A stretch of 64,000 bases of DNA from the NCBI GenBank assembly GCA_028819235.1, contig JAPPMC010000154.1:1-64000 (forward strand), read 5' to 3'. This document shows positions 1-8,085 of the stretch, piece by piece. Each line of letters starts with the position of its first letter. Within the stretch, counting starts at the first letter, position 1. The DNA is from Bryobacterales bacterium (lineage in GTDB: Bacteria > Acidobacteriota > Terriglobia > Bryobacterales > UBA6623). Both the position numbers and the translations under genes were made by a program. The notes under the pieces are model-generated. The model had not been told where the DNA came from, searched no databases, and saw only the letters and a list, made by a program, of their open reading frames with translations.

Positions 1-109
1 GGCGTGGCTCACACGCCGCCGCCCGTACCCGGCCTGACGGGATCGACCATGGAGGCTGCCTTCAGCTGGACCGCCTGGTAGGCCATTCCCGAGGAATGGC
101 CGGAGCGGT

Positions 110-3100
110 TTGTCCGTGCGTTACGATTCCACGAGGACGGGGCGTGTCGGAGTGATCAACGGGTGCCAGTTCGACCCCTTGGTGCGGGAGTGGTTCGAAG
201 TAAAGTTCGGAGAGCCGACTGACCCGCAGGCAGAAGGCTGGAAGGCGATCGCGTCCGGAAGGGACGTTCTGGTGTCCGCACCCACGGGCTCCGGGAAGAC
301 ACTCGCCGCGTTCTTGATCTGCTTGGACGGGTTGGTGCGACGTGCGCAGCGAGGGACTCTAAAAGACCGCACCGAAGCGGTGTACGTCTCACCGCTGAAA
401 GCCCTCAGCAGCGACATTGCGAAGAATCTCGAAGCGCCGCTGTCGGAGATCCGCAGCCTGGCCGAGAAACGGGGCACTCCTCTCCAGCCCATACGGACGG
501 CCGTCCGCACCGGGGACACTCCCGCCTACGCTCGCCAGAAGATGCTCAGCCAGGTGCCCCATGTCTTGGTCACGACTCCAGAATCCCTGTTCATACTTCT
601 GACCGCCGATCGCAGCCGGGCGCTCGTTCGCACTGCCCGCACACTGGTCGTCGACGAGATCCACGCGGTCGCCGGCAACAAGCGCGGATCGCACCTGGCG
701 CTCACTCTTGCGCGCCTGGACAGGCTCTGCCGGGCGGAAAGCGGCCGGCGGCCGCAGAGGATCGGCCTCTCGGCGACTGTGCGACCAATGCGCGAGGTCG
801 CGCGCTTCCTTGTAGGCGGGACAGCCTCGGGCGAGCGTGAATGCAACATCGTCCGGTTCGGGCACAGGCGCGAGATGGACGTGTCGGTGGTATTGCCGCA
901 GGAACCCCTCGGGGCCGTGGCGACGAACGAGCAATGGGAGGAGACCTACGACACCCTCGCCGGGCTGGTGATGGCCCACCGGACCACCCTGATCTTCGTG
1001 AATACCCGGCGGCTCTCCGAGCGCGTCGCTCACCGGCTCGTCGAGAGACTCAGCCCGGATGCGGTCCTTCCGCATCACGGAAGCCTCTCCCGAAAACTGC
1101 GGGTCGAGGCCGAAGACCGCCTCAAGAAGGGCCTCCTCCGCGCTGTGGTGGCTACGGCGTCCTTGGAACTCGGCATCGACGTCGGCTCGGTCGATCTGGT
1201 CTGCCAAGTCGGGTCCCCGCGCTCGATCTCCGTGGCCCTTCAGCGGATCGGGCGGTCGGGTCACTGGGTCGGCGCCTTGCCCAAGGGTCGGTTCTTCCCG
1301 CTGACGCGGGATGGGCTTGTCGAGTGCGCCGCGCTGGTCCGCGCCATCCGGAACGGCGACCTGGACCGTCTCGAAATCCCGGAGGCACCGCTCGACCTGC
1401 TCGCCCAGCAGATGGTTGCCGCCGTGGCGTGCGAGGAACTGGGCGAAGAGGAACTGCTGGGGCTGGCTAGGGAGGCGCACCCGTATCGCTCACTGGGCCG
1501 GAAGGACTACGGCGACGTTCTGGGGATGGTGGCCGCGGGTGTGGCGCCGTCACGAGGCCGCCACGGCGCGTATGTTCACAGGGACCGCGTCCACGGACGA
1601 CTCCGGCCGCGACGCGGCGCCCGGCTGGCGGCGATCACTTCGGGCGGGGCGATCCCCGACTCCGCCCAGTACCTCGTGGTGGCCGAACCGGAAGGCGGGG
1701 TTGTGGGCATGGTCGACGAGGACTTCGCGGTCGAGAGCAGCATCGGAGACGTGTTCCTGCTGGGAACGACTTCATGGCGGGTGCGGCGGGTCGAAGCCGG
1801 CCAGATCCGCGTGGAAGACGCCCGGGGCGCGGCTCCGACAGTCCCTTTCTGGCTCGGCGAAGCTCCGGGACGAACGGCAGAACTCTCCTCCCACGTGTCC
1901 GCGATCAGGGAGCGTGTCGATGCCTTGGAATCGGGGGAATCCGGCCGGGTGGGCGCGTGCCGCTTCTTGATGGAGGAATGCCGCCTAGATCGAGAGGGGG
2001 CCGGACAGTTGGTCGACTACATGTCGGCGGGGCGGAGAGTCTTGGGGGTCGTTCCGTTGGCCAGGCGGATCGTTGCCGAGCGGTTCTTCGATGAGTCGGG
2101 AGGAATGCAGCTCGTGATTCACTCCCCGCTGGGTGTGAGGATCAACCGCGCATGGGGGCTTGCGTTGCGCAAGAGGTTCTGCCGGTCCTTCAACCTCGAA
2201 CTGCAGGCCGCCGCGACGGACGACGGCGTCCTGATCTCCCTCATGGAGCAGCACTCGTTTCCTCTGGACTTGGTCTTCGGATTCGTCCAAGGCCCGACCC
2301 TCGAACGGGTGCTCACCCAAGCCCTGCTCGATTCCCCCATGTTCACGGCGCGTTGGCGGTGGAACGCCTCGCGCGCGCTGGCAGTCCTGCGCTTCGCGGG
2401 CGGGCGGAAAGTTCCGCCTCCGATCCAGCGCATGCGGTCCGACGACCTCTTGGCGGCGGTCTTCCCGGATCAGGCTGCCTGCGCGGAGAACCTCTCTGGC
2501 GAGATCCGCGTGCCCGATCATCCGCTGGTGAGGGAGACGATCGGGAATTGCCTGCACGAGGCGATGGACCTGCGGGGCCTGGCCCGCTTGCTGGACTCGA
2601 TTCGGGCAGGTCGGACCAGCGTCGAAGTCCGCGAGACGGCCGAGCCGTCGCCGTTCTGTCACGAAATCCTCAACGCGAGCCCCTACGCGTTCCTGGACGA
2701 CGCGCCGCTGGAGGAGCGGCGGGCCCGGGCCGTCCAGATGCGGAGGTCTCTGGACGCGAAGCACCTGGCGACCGACGCCGCTCTCGACCCTCGGGTGATC
2801 GAGGATGTGGAGCGCACTGTCCAGTGCACAGTCCGCGACCCGGAGGAGCTGCATGACGCGCTCCTGTCGCTCGTAGCGCTTCCCGAGCGCGAGGAGTGGA
2901 ATGGACACTTCAGCGCGCTGGTCTCGCAGGCAAGAGCGGCCACGATGCGGGCCGGTGGCCGCGCGTTCTGGGTTTCAGCGGAGCGCCTCGAGCTGGCTTC
3001 GCGCATCTATCCCGAGGCCTGTGCGGCGGAAGGGCTCGCAGCCGTGGCTCCGCAGCGGCCGCCGCCGGACAGCAGGCAGGGCTGCGTGGCCGAAATGCTG

Positions 3101-4420
3101 CGCGGCTGGTTCGAGTGCATCGGGCCGAGCACGGCCGGCTTCCTAGCGTCAAGCCTGCAACTTCCCGCGTCCATCGTTCAGGCGGCTCTGGCGCAGCTCG
3201 AAGCTGAGGGCGTAGTCTTGCGGGGCCGATTCAAGGACATGTCCGAATCCTCGGAGGTCGAGTGGTGCCACAGGAGAATCCTTGCGAGGATCCACCGTCA
3301 AACCCTGACCCGCCTCAGGCGCGAGATCGAGCCGGCGACAAGCGCGGACATCATGCGCTTCCTGTTCCGTTGGCAGCATGTGATGCCCGGAAGAAGGCTC
3401 CATGGCACTGACGGCACCCTGCAAGTCCTCAGGCAGCTGCAGGGATTCGAGATTCCCGCAGCCGCGTGGGAGTCAGGGATCCTGCCGTCAAGAGTCGAGG
3501 ACTACAAGGCGGCCCACTTGGACCGTCTCTGTCTCTCCGGCGAAGTCCTGTGGGGCAGGATGTCCCCGCACCCCGCCTTCGCTCGCCAAGCGACCGCCGA
3601 TCGGTCGCGAGGCAGCGTCCGCCGGCGTCGTGTTCGGCCTACTCGCTCGGCGCCGGTCACGTTCGTGCTCCGCGAGGATGCGGAATGGCTGCTTCCCTTC
3701 CTGCGTCATGGCGCCGAGGCCTCCGACGCGCCGCTTTCGTGGCCCGCCCAAGACGTCGCCAAGTGCCTGAGGCGCCGGGGCGCGTGCTTCTTCAGCGACT
3801 TGGTGCGGCTGACCGGCAGGCTCCCGAGCGAGGTCGAGGAGGCTCTCTGGGAACTGACTGCTGCCGGTTCCGTGACAGCCGACGGATTCGACAACCTCCG
3901 CGCGCTGATCGATCCAAAGCGCCGGGGCGGGACCGGGCGGGGGCGACTTCGCCGACCGCGGCACGCCCCTGGTAGGTGGACCCTTCAGGCAGAAGCCGTG
4001 CCGCATGGCGACGGCATCGGCCAAGAGCGCCAGTACGAGCTCTTGGCAGGGCAGCTGTTGCAGAGGTGGGGCATCGTGTACCGAGACATGGTCCGCCGCG
4101 AGCTGGTCCTTCCGCGGTGGCGCGGTGTTCTGAAGGCACTGCGCCGCTTGGAGGCCCGCGGCGAGATCCGTGGAGGACGGTTCGCCCAGGCGTACTGCGG
4201 CGAGCAGTTCGCGCTTCCCGAGGCCCTGGAGCTGCTCCGATCTGTCCGGCGTGGCGGGGCGGGGGATGAACCTGTCGAGCTCGGCGCCGCAGACCCGCTC
4301 AATCTCACGGGAGTCGTGCTTCCGGGGCCGCGGTGCAGCGTGAGCTCGCGGGATGTGCTGCGGTTTCGGGGAGGCGTTCTCGACCCAAGGCCCGACGCAT
4401 CCTCGCTTGCAGTCGCCTGA
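110..4420 (+). CDS. lhr: Large Lhr-type ATP-dependent superfamily 2 DNA helicase
   Basis: This is a 1436-residue superfamily 2 helicase of the Lhr (large helicase-related) family, which unwinds DNA and RNA-DNA hybrids in the cytoplasm and is linked to DNA repair. Visible motifs are Walker A APTGSGKT (residues 57-64), the DExH box DEIH (182-185), SAT (221-223) and motif VI QRIGRSGH (about 380). The long region after the motor core matches the long Lhr form (E. coli Lhr is about 1538 residues), not the short Lhr-core form. The track start is a TTG with GGAG just upstream; a GTG about 14 codons later, just before the conserved FDPLVREWF segment, is also plausible. It stands alone: the next gene on this strand is 1.5 kb away. 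The family call is firm; the exact start is not. Confidence 0.93.
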   Translation: MSVRYDSTRTGRVGVINGCQFDPLVREWFEVKFGEPTDPQAEGWKAIASGRDVLVSAPTGSGKTLAAFLICLDGLVRRAQRGTLKDRTEAVYVSPLKALSSDIAKNLEAPLSEIRSLAEKRGTPLQPIRTAVRTGDTPAYARQKMLSQVPHVLVTTPESLFILLTADRSRALVRTARTLVVDEIHAVAGNKRGSHLALTLARLDRLCRAESGRRPQRIGLSATVRPMREVARFLVGGTASGERECNIVRFGHRREMDVSVVLPQEPLGAVATNEQWEETYDTLAGLVMAHRTTLIFVNTRRLSERVAHRLVERLSPDAVLPHHGSLSRKLRVEAEDRLKKGLLRAVVATASLELGIDVGSVDLVCQVGSPRSISVALQRIGRSGHWVGALPKGRFFPLTRDGLVECAALVRAIRNGDLDRLEIPEAPLDLLAQQMVAAVACEELGEEELLGLAREAHPYRSLGRKDYGDVLGMVAAGVAPSRGRHGAYVHRDRVHGRLRPRRGARLAAITSGGAIPDSAQYLVVAEPEGGVVGMVDEDFAVESSIGDVFLLGTTSWRVRRVEAGQIRVEDARGAAPTVPFWLGEAPGRTAELSSHVSAIRERVDALESGESGRVGACRFLMEECRLDREGAGQLVDYMSAGRRVLGVVPLARRIVAERFFDESGGMQLVIHSPLGVRINRAWGLALRKRFCRSFNLELQAAATDDGVLISLMEQHSFPLDLVFGFVQGPTLERVLTQALLDSPMFTARWRWNASRALAVLRFAGGRKVPPPIQRMRSDDLLAAVFPDQAACAENLSGEIRVPDHPLVRETIGNCLHEAMDLRGLARLLDSIRAGRTSVEVRETAEPSPFCHEILNASPYAFLDDAPLEERRARAVQMRRSLDAKHLATDAALDPRVIEDVERTVQCTVRDPEELHDALLSLVALPEREEWNGHFSALVSQARAATMRAGGRAFWVSAERLELASRIYPEACAAEGLAAVAPQRPPPDSRQGCVAEMLRGWFECIGPSTAGFLASSLQLPASIVQAALAQLEAEGVVLRGRFKDMSESSEVEWCHRRILARIHRQTLTRLRREIEPATSADIMRFLFRWQHVMPGRRLHGTDGTLQVLRQLQGFEIPAAAWESGILPSRVEDYKAAHLDRLCLSGEVLWGRMSPHPAFARQATADRSRGSVRRRRVRPTRSAPVTFVLREDAEWLLPFLRHGAEASDAPLSWPAQDVAKCLRRRGACFFSDLVRLTGRLPSEVEEALWELTAAGSVTADGFDNLRALIDPKRRGGTGRGRLRRPRHAPGRWTLQAEAVPHGDGIGQERQYELLAGQLLQRWGIVYRDMVRRELVLPRWRGVLKALRRLEARGEIRGGRFAQAYCGEQFALPEALELLRSVRRGGAGDEPVELGAADPLNLTGVVLPGPRCSVSSRDVLRFRGGVLDPRPDASSLAVA

Positions 4421-5963
4421 TCTCGCTGAACCGGCGGGCCCCGGAGACGCTCGACAAGCGACCGACCGATTGTCCGGACTGTATCAACGTCCGGAGTCGA
4501 GAGCCGTTGCAGGCGTTGTGTAGAGATTCGAGACTCTCGGTTCTCGCACCGCAATCGGTGGCATTCGTCCGACCTACAACCGACAGCGTCGCCCTGGTCT
4601 CGCTCGGCGAGGCCCCCGGGAATGCGGGGCCTACAGCAAGCTAGCCCGGGAAGAAGGCGAACCGCTCGCCGAGAAGCGCGGGTCGGCGGGCATCCCCACA
4701 TTCGGCAAAGCCGGCAAGGTCGCGGTCGGCGACAAGTGAGCGAGGTGACGCGGTACGGCCCCGACGAGGAACCGAATCCGCACTCTGGAACTGCACTCGT
4801 TCCCCCGCCGAGGGTAGTCCCGGTCTCGGGAATCGCGAGCGCCGACGTGATGCAGATCCTCACGCCGTGCTGGCAGGGGAAGAGGCCGGCGGCCCGGTTC
4901 GTCCTCGTGCAATAGCCGACACTACTTCGCCATCGATGCGATTCCGCCTGTGCGACCAGCGCCGATCCTCGACTGACAGCTTGACGCGGAAGTGCTTCTC
5001 GACGGGATTGCGGTTGGCCACGCGCGGGTGCCTCCATCACGGCGCGAAGCAAGGCAAGGACCAATAGCGTGCAGTGCGTTCTGGCCACTTGCGGTCCGAT
5101 CGCGTCGGGTAGCCGCTCAACGAGGTCCGCCTGCGCAATCCCATTTTTCTCTGCCCGCATCACTGGTGACGGTCGGGATTGTCACTGCTTTTCGGCCATG
5201 CGAGGCGCTGGGGTCAATTCCATCCCGGGGTGCACCCGCCCGCTCCCAGAGCCCAGGGATCGCCCTGACCGACGCCACTGGCCTCAGCACCCACTTAATC
5301 CGTAGCTCCCCGCGGCTGGTGGTGTGTCCGTCAGCAGGAGTTGCATCCGATGCGGCATTCGGTGGCCGCCCAGCCGGCCTGCGGCCCTGAAAGCGGCTAT
5401 GAGATCTGAGGGGCGAAGGAGGGAGCGGCATCCCCTCGCCAGATCCCAGTGTTTGACAAGGCGTCGGTTCGCCTTCTCGCGCGACGCTTCTGTCTGGACC
5501 GCGACAGCCTTCACGACCGAATAGTGCTGCGGCACCGGTCGTCATCGCGGGTTGCCGCGTTCCCGCGCCTCTGTCTCTTGTTACGTGACGTGTGACGGTA
5601 GGATGGTGGGCTGAAGGCACGGCGTCGCGACGCAGTCTCAGGATTGATGAGACCGCGATTCGCTGGTCGCTATAGAAAAGGGACTTCCGGTGAGTCGCCG
5701 AAGTCTCTCAGCCAAGCGACCGACGTTCCGCGTTCGATTCTGGAGGCAAAGACGCGGCGACCGTTCGCCGTCGGAGTGCTGTTTCTCCTCTCGTCGGCAG
5801 ATCTCGGCGATGGAGGTCGCTTGGAGAGTGGGACCAGTCGTGCGCGGCGACACGGAGCTGTCTGGGACAAGCTGATCCCACACCCCGAAACAAGTACTGT
5901 CACCATCCGAAACCGACTCGGTCGGCGAGCGTCGCCCATCCCACGTCGCAGCGAAGAATCACA
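4421..5963. other. 1.5 kb gene-poor stretch, no supported gene
   Basis: No open frame here reads like a protein family I recognise, and the listed ORFs overlap on several frames with Arg/Pro/Ser-rich, shadow-like composition. A short minus-strand stretch at about 4920-5045 (read as NPVEKHFRVKLSVEDRRW) looks more protein-like than the rest and may be a fragment of a decayed gene, but it has no start and quickly meets stops. The segment probably holds the lhr terminator and the promoter of the permease gene, neither of which I can locate clearly. Confidence 0.4.
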
Positions 5964-7724
5964 GTGAGCTCAAGCATGGAACGACAGGACGTTCGCTACG
6001 AGCCCGACGAGCGACCCCCTCTACCGATCACGGTCGGGCTCGGAGTCCAGTACGCCATCCTCTGCATCGCCAGCGTCATCCTGACGCCAACCGTGATGAT
6101 CACCGTGGCCGGGGCGGGCGATGAGTACCTGTCCTGGGCGGTGTGCGCAGCGCTGGTGGTAAGCGGTGTAACCACGGCGATCCAAGCGCGCAAAGTGGGA
6201 CGCATTGGCGCTGGCTACATCCTGGTCATGGGAAGCACGGGCGCGTTCCTCGCAGTGAGCGTAACGGCCCTCGAACAGGGCGGTCCCGGAATGCTCGCGA
6301 CGCTCATCATCGCGTCTGCATTGGTTCAGTTCGTCCTGGCGGCAAGGATGGCCTTTCTTAGGCGGATCTTCACGCCCACTGTCGCCGGAACCGTACTGTT
6401 GCTCATCCCGATCACCCTAACCCCCCTCATCGTCCGGAAACTGGGCGAGGTGCCCCCGGACGCCTCGCCCGCCGCCGGCCCAGTCATCGCGGGGGTGACG
6501 CTGCTGGTCATGATTCTCGTCCCGCTTCGGGCCTCCGGACTCCTGCGCCTGTGGGCACCGGCCATCGGCATCGTCGCTGGCTGCCTCACCGCCCGGCTGG
6601 CATTCGGCATGTACGACACGTCGACGGTCTTGGAGGCGCCGTGGATCGGGCTGCCCAAATTGGCCCATCCCGGCGTCGACCTGAGCTTTCGGCCGGAGTT
6701 CTGGGCTCTCCTACCGTCCTTCATCATGGTGACGCTCGTAGGCGCGCTTGACACGCTCGGGGACGCGATCGCGATCCAGCGGGTTTCCTGGCGGAAGCCG
6801 CGCGCCATCGACTTCCGGTCCATCCAAGGCGCAATCGCGGCAGACGGGCTGGGCAATCTGCTCTCCGGCCTCTCAGGGACCGTTCCGAACACCACCTATG
6901 GCATGAGCATCAGCGTCGCCGAGCTCACCGGCGTCGCCGCTCGCCGCATTGGGGTCTGCGTCGGCATCGTCTTCGTGGTGCTCGCGTTCCTGCCGAGATT
7001 CATCGGTCTGATTGTCGCGATTCCGGGGCCAGTCGTCGCGGCATACTACATCGTCATTGGCGGCCTGATCTTCGTCTTTGGGATGAAGATTCTGCTGCAG
7101 GAGGGCTTGGACTATCGCAAGGGCCTAGTGGTGGGCGTCGCGTTCTGGATCGGCCTCGCGTTTCAGTTCGACTGGATCTATCCGGAGTACTTCCAAGGCA
7201 TATGGGCCGAGCTCCTCGGCAATGGCATGACCGTCGGCGGTTTCACAGTCATCTTGCTGGCTATGTTCGAGGAACTCGTCGGAGGGCGCCGGTCGCGCCT
7301 GAAGACCCGACTTACGCCCGAGATCTGGTCCGAGATCGATGACTTTATGGTCAGATTCGCCGCGAGCAAGGGCTGGAGCGAGGAGATGGAGGGGCGCCTG
7401 CGCGCTGTGGGAGAGGAGACAGCGCACATACTCATGCGTGCAGATGCGGACGAGGGGGCGGACTCGCCGAAACGTCGCCTGCTCCTGATCGCCGGCAGCG
7501 ATGGGGACGCGGCCGACCTCGAGTTCATTGCGACGACCGATGAAGCGAACATCGAGGATCAGCTAGTGATGCTCAGCGAAGGAGCGCCGAGATTCGGAGC
7601 GGAGACCCCGCTCAGGCTGCTGCGCCACTACGCCTCATCCATCCGCCACCAGCAGTACCACGAGATCGACGTCCTCTTGATCCGCGTGGACAGCTCGGCG
7701 CAGCCGAGCGGTGGAATCGACTAG
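5964..7724 (+). CDS. NCS2-family uracil/xanthine-type permease with an extra C-terminal domain
   Basis: A 586-residue inner-membrane protein. The first about 430 residues consist of repeated hydrophobic segments typical of the nucleobase:cation symporter-2 family (uracil, xanthine or urate uptake), beginning PLPITVGLGVQYAILCIASV and including the glycine-rich LVMGSTGAFLAVS segment. Canonical members end near 430-460 residues; here about 140 hydrophilic residues follow (from LTPEIWSEIDDF). That tail contains FIATTDEANIEDQL and LRLLRHYASSIRHQQYHEIDVLLIRV, which resembles an ATPase-like (anti-sigma/histidine kinase-type) fold, but this is only a pattern impression. The substrate cannot be told from sequence. 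No purine-catabolism genes lie beside it. The family is clear; the role of the tail is unknown. Confidence 0.85.
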   Translation: MSSSMERQDVRYEPDERPPLPITVGLGVQYAILCIASVILTPTVMITVAGAGDEYLSWAVCAALVVSGVTTAIQARKVGRIGAGYILVMGSTGAFLAVSVTALEQGGPGMLATLIIASALVQFVLAARMAFLRRIFTPTVAGTVLLLIPITLTPLIVRKLGEVPPDASPAAGPVIAGVTLLVMILVPLRASGLLRLWAPAIGIVAGCLTARLAFGMYDTSTVLEAPWIGLPKLAHPGVDLSFRPEFWALLPSFIMVTLVGALDTLGDAIAIQRVSWRKPRAIDFRSIQGAIAADGLGNLLSGLSGTVPNTTYGMSISVAELTGVAARRIGVCVGIVFVVLAFLPRFIGLIVAIPGPVVAAYYIVIGGLIFVFGMKILLQEGLDYRKGLVVGVAFWIGLAFQFDWIYPEYFQGIWAELLGNGMTVGGFTVILLAMFEELVGGRRSRLKTRLTPEIWSEIDDFMVRFAASKGWSEEMEGRLRAVGEETAHILMRADADEGADSPKRRLLLIAGSDGDAADLEFIATTDEANIEDQLVMLSEGAPRFGAETPLRLLRHYASSIRHQQYHEIDVLLIRVDSSAQPSGGID

Positions 7725-8085
7725 GGGCGCTCGATCTACGGTCCCAGTGCCCAGATCGGGCTCCGAGCCGGCCGACGGAGCTGGCCCAACGATGTGCCGG
7801 CCCGACAAGATCCGCGTGCGCCGTTCGACTTCCCTCTGCAAGGAAAGGGGAGAAGGGCGAACGATCACAAGTAGATTGGATCAGACAGGCTCGCACCAAC
7901 AGCTTGGTGTTGCAAGCGAGGATGGCCGGGATTGCGAGACGCGGTTCATTGCGGTCCGAGTGGAGCCTGCCGGAGCCGCCCGGTAGTGCCGTAGTGCCGA
8001 TGTTCCCCGCGTTGCGGCCAAACCCAGTGTGACGCCGTCCGCTTGCCGCTAGAGTCTTAAGAGGGAGGCGCGCTGCAGGCGAGAA
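7725..8085. other. Intergenic region with a possible terminator hairpin
   Basis: A 360-base gap between the permease and the DUF1549 gene. A small inverted repeat GCTCCG...CGGAGC lies at 7760-7781, about 35 bases after the permease stop, and could act as a terminator, although no T-run follows. A TAGAGT hexamer near 8051 might be a -10 element for the downstream gene. Nothing else is seen. Confidence 0.25.

Noticed and set aside
389-1480. 363-residue minus-strand ORF inside the helicase gene
   Set aside because: Composition is that of an antisense shadow (Arg/Gln/Pro-rich); the plus-strand frame carries all helicase motifs.
3985-5163. 392-residue minus-strand ORF across the end of lhr
   Set aside because: Overlaps the real gene and has no recognisable domain; Arg/Ser/Pro-rich throughout.
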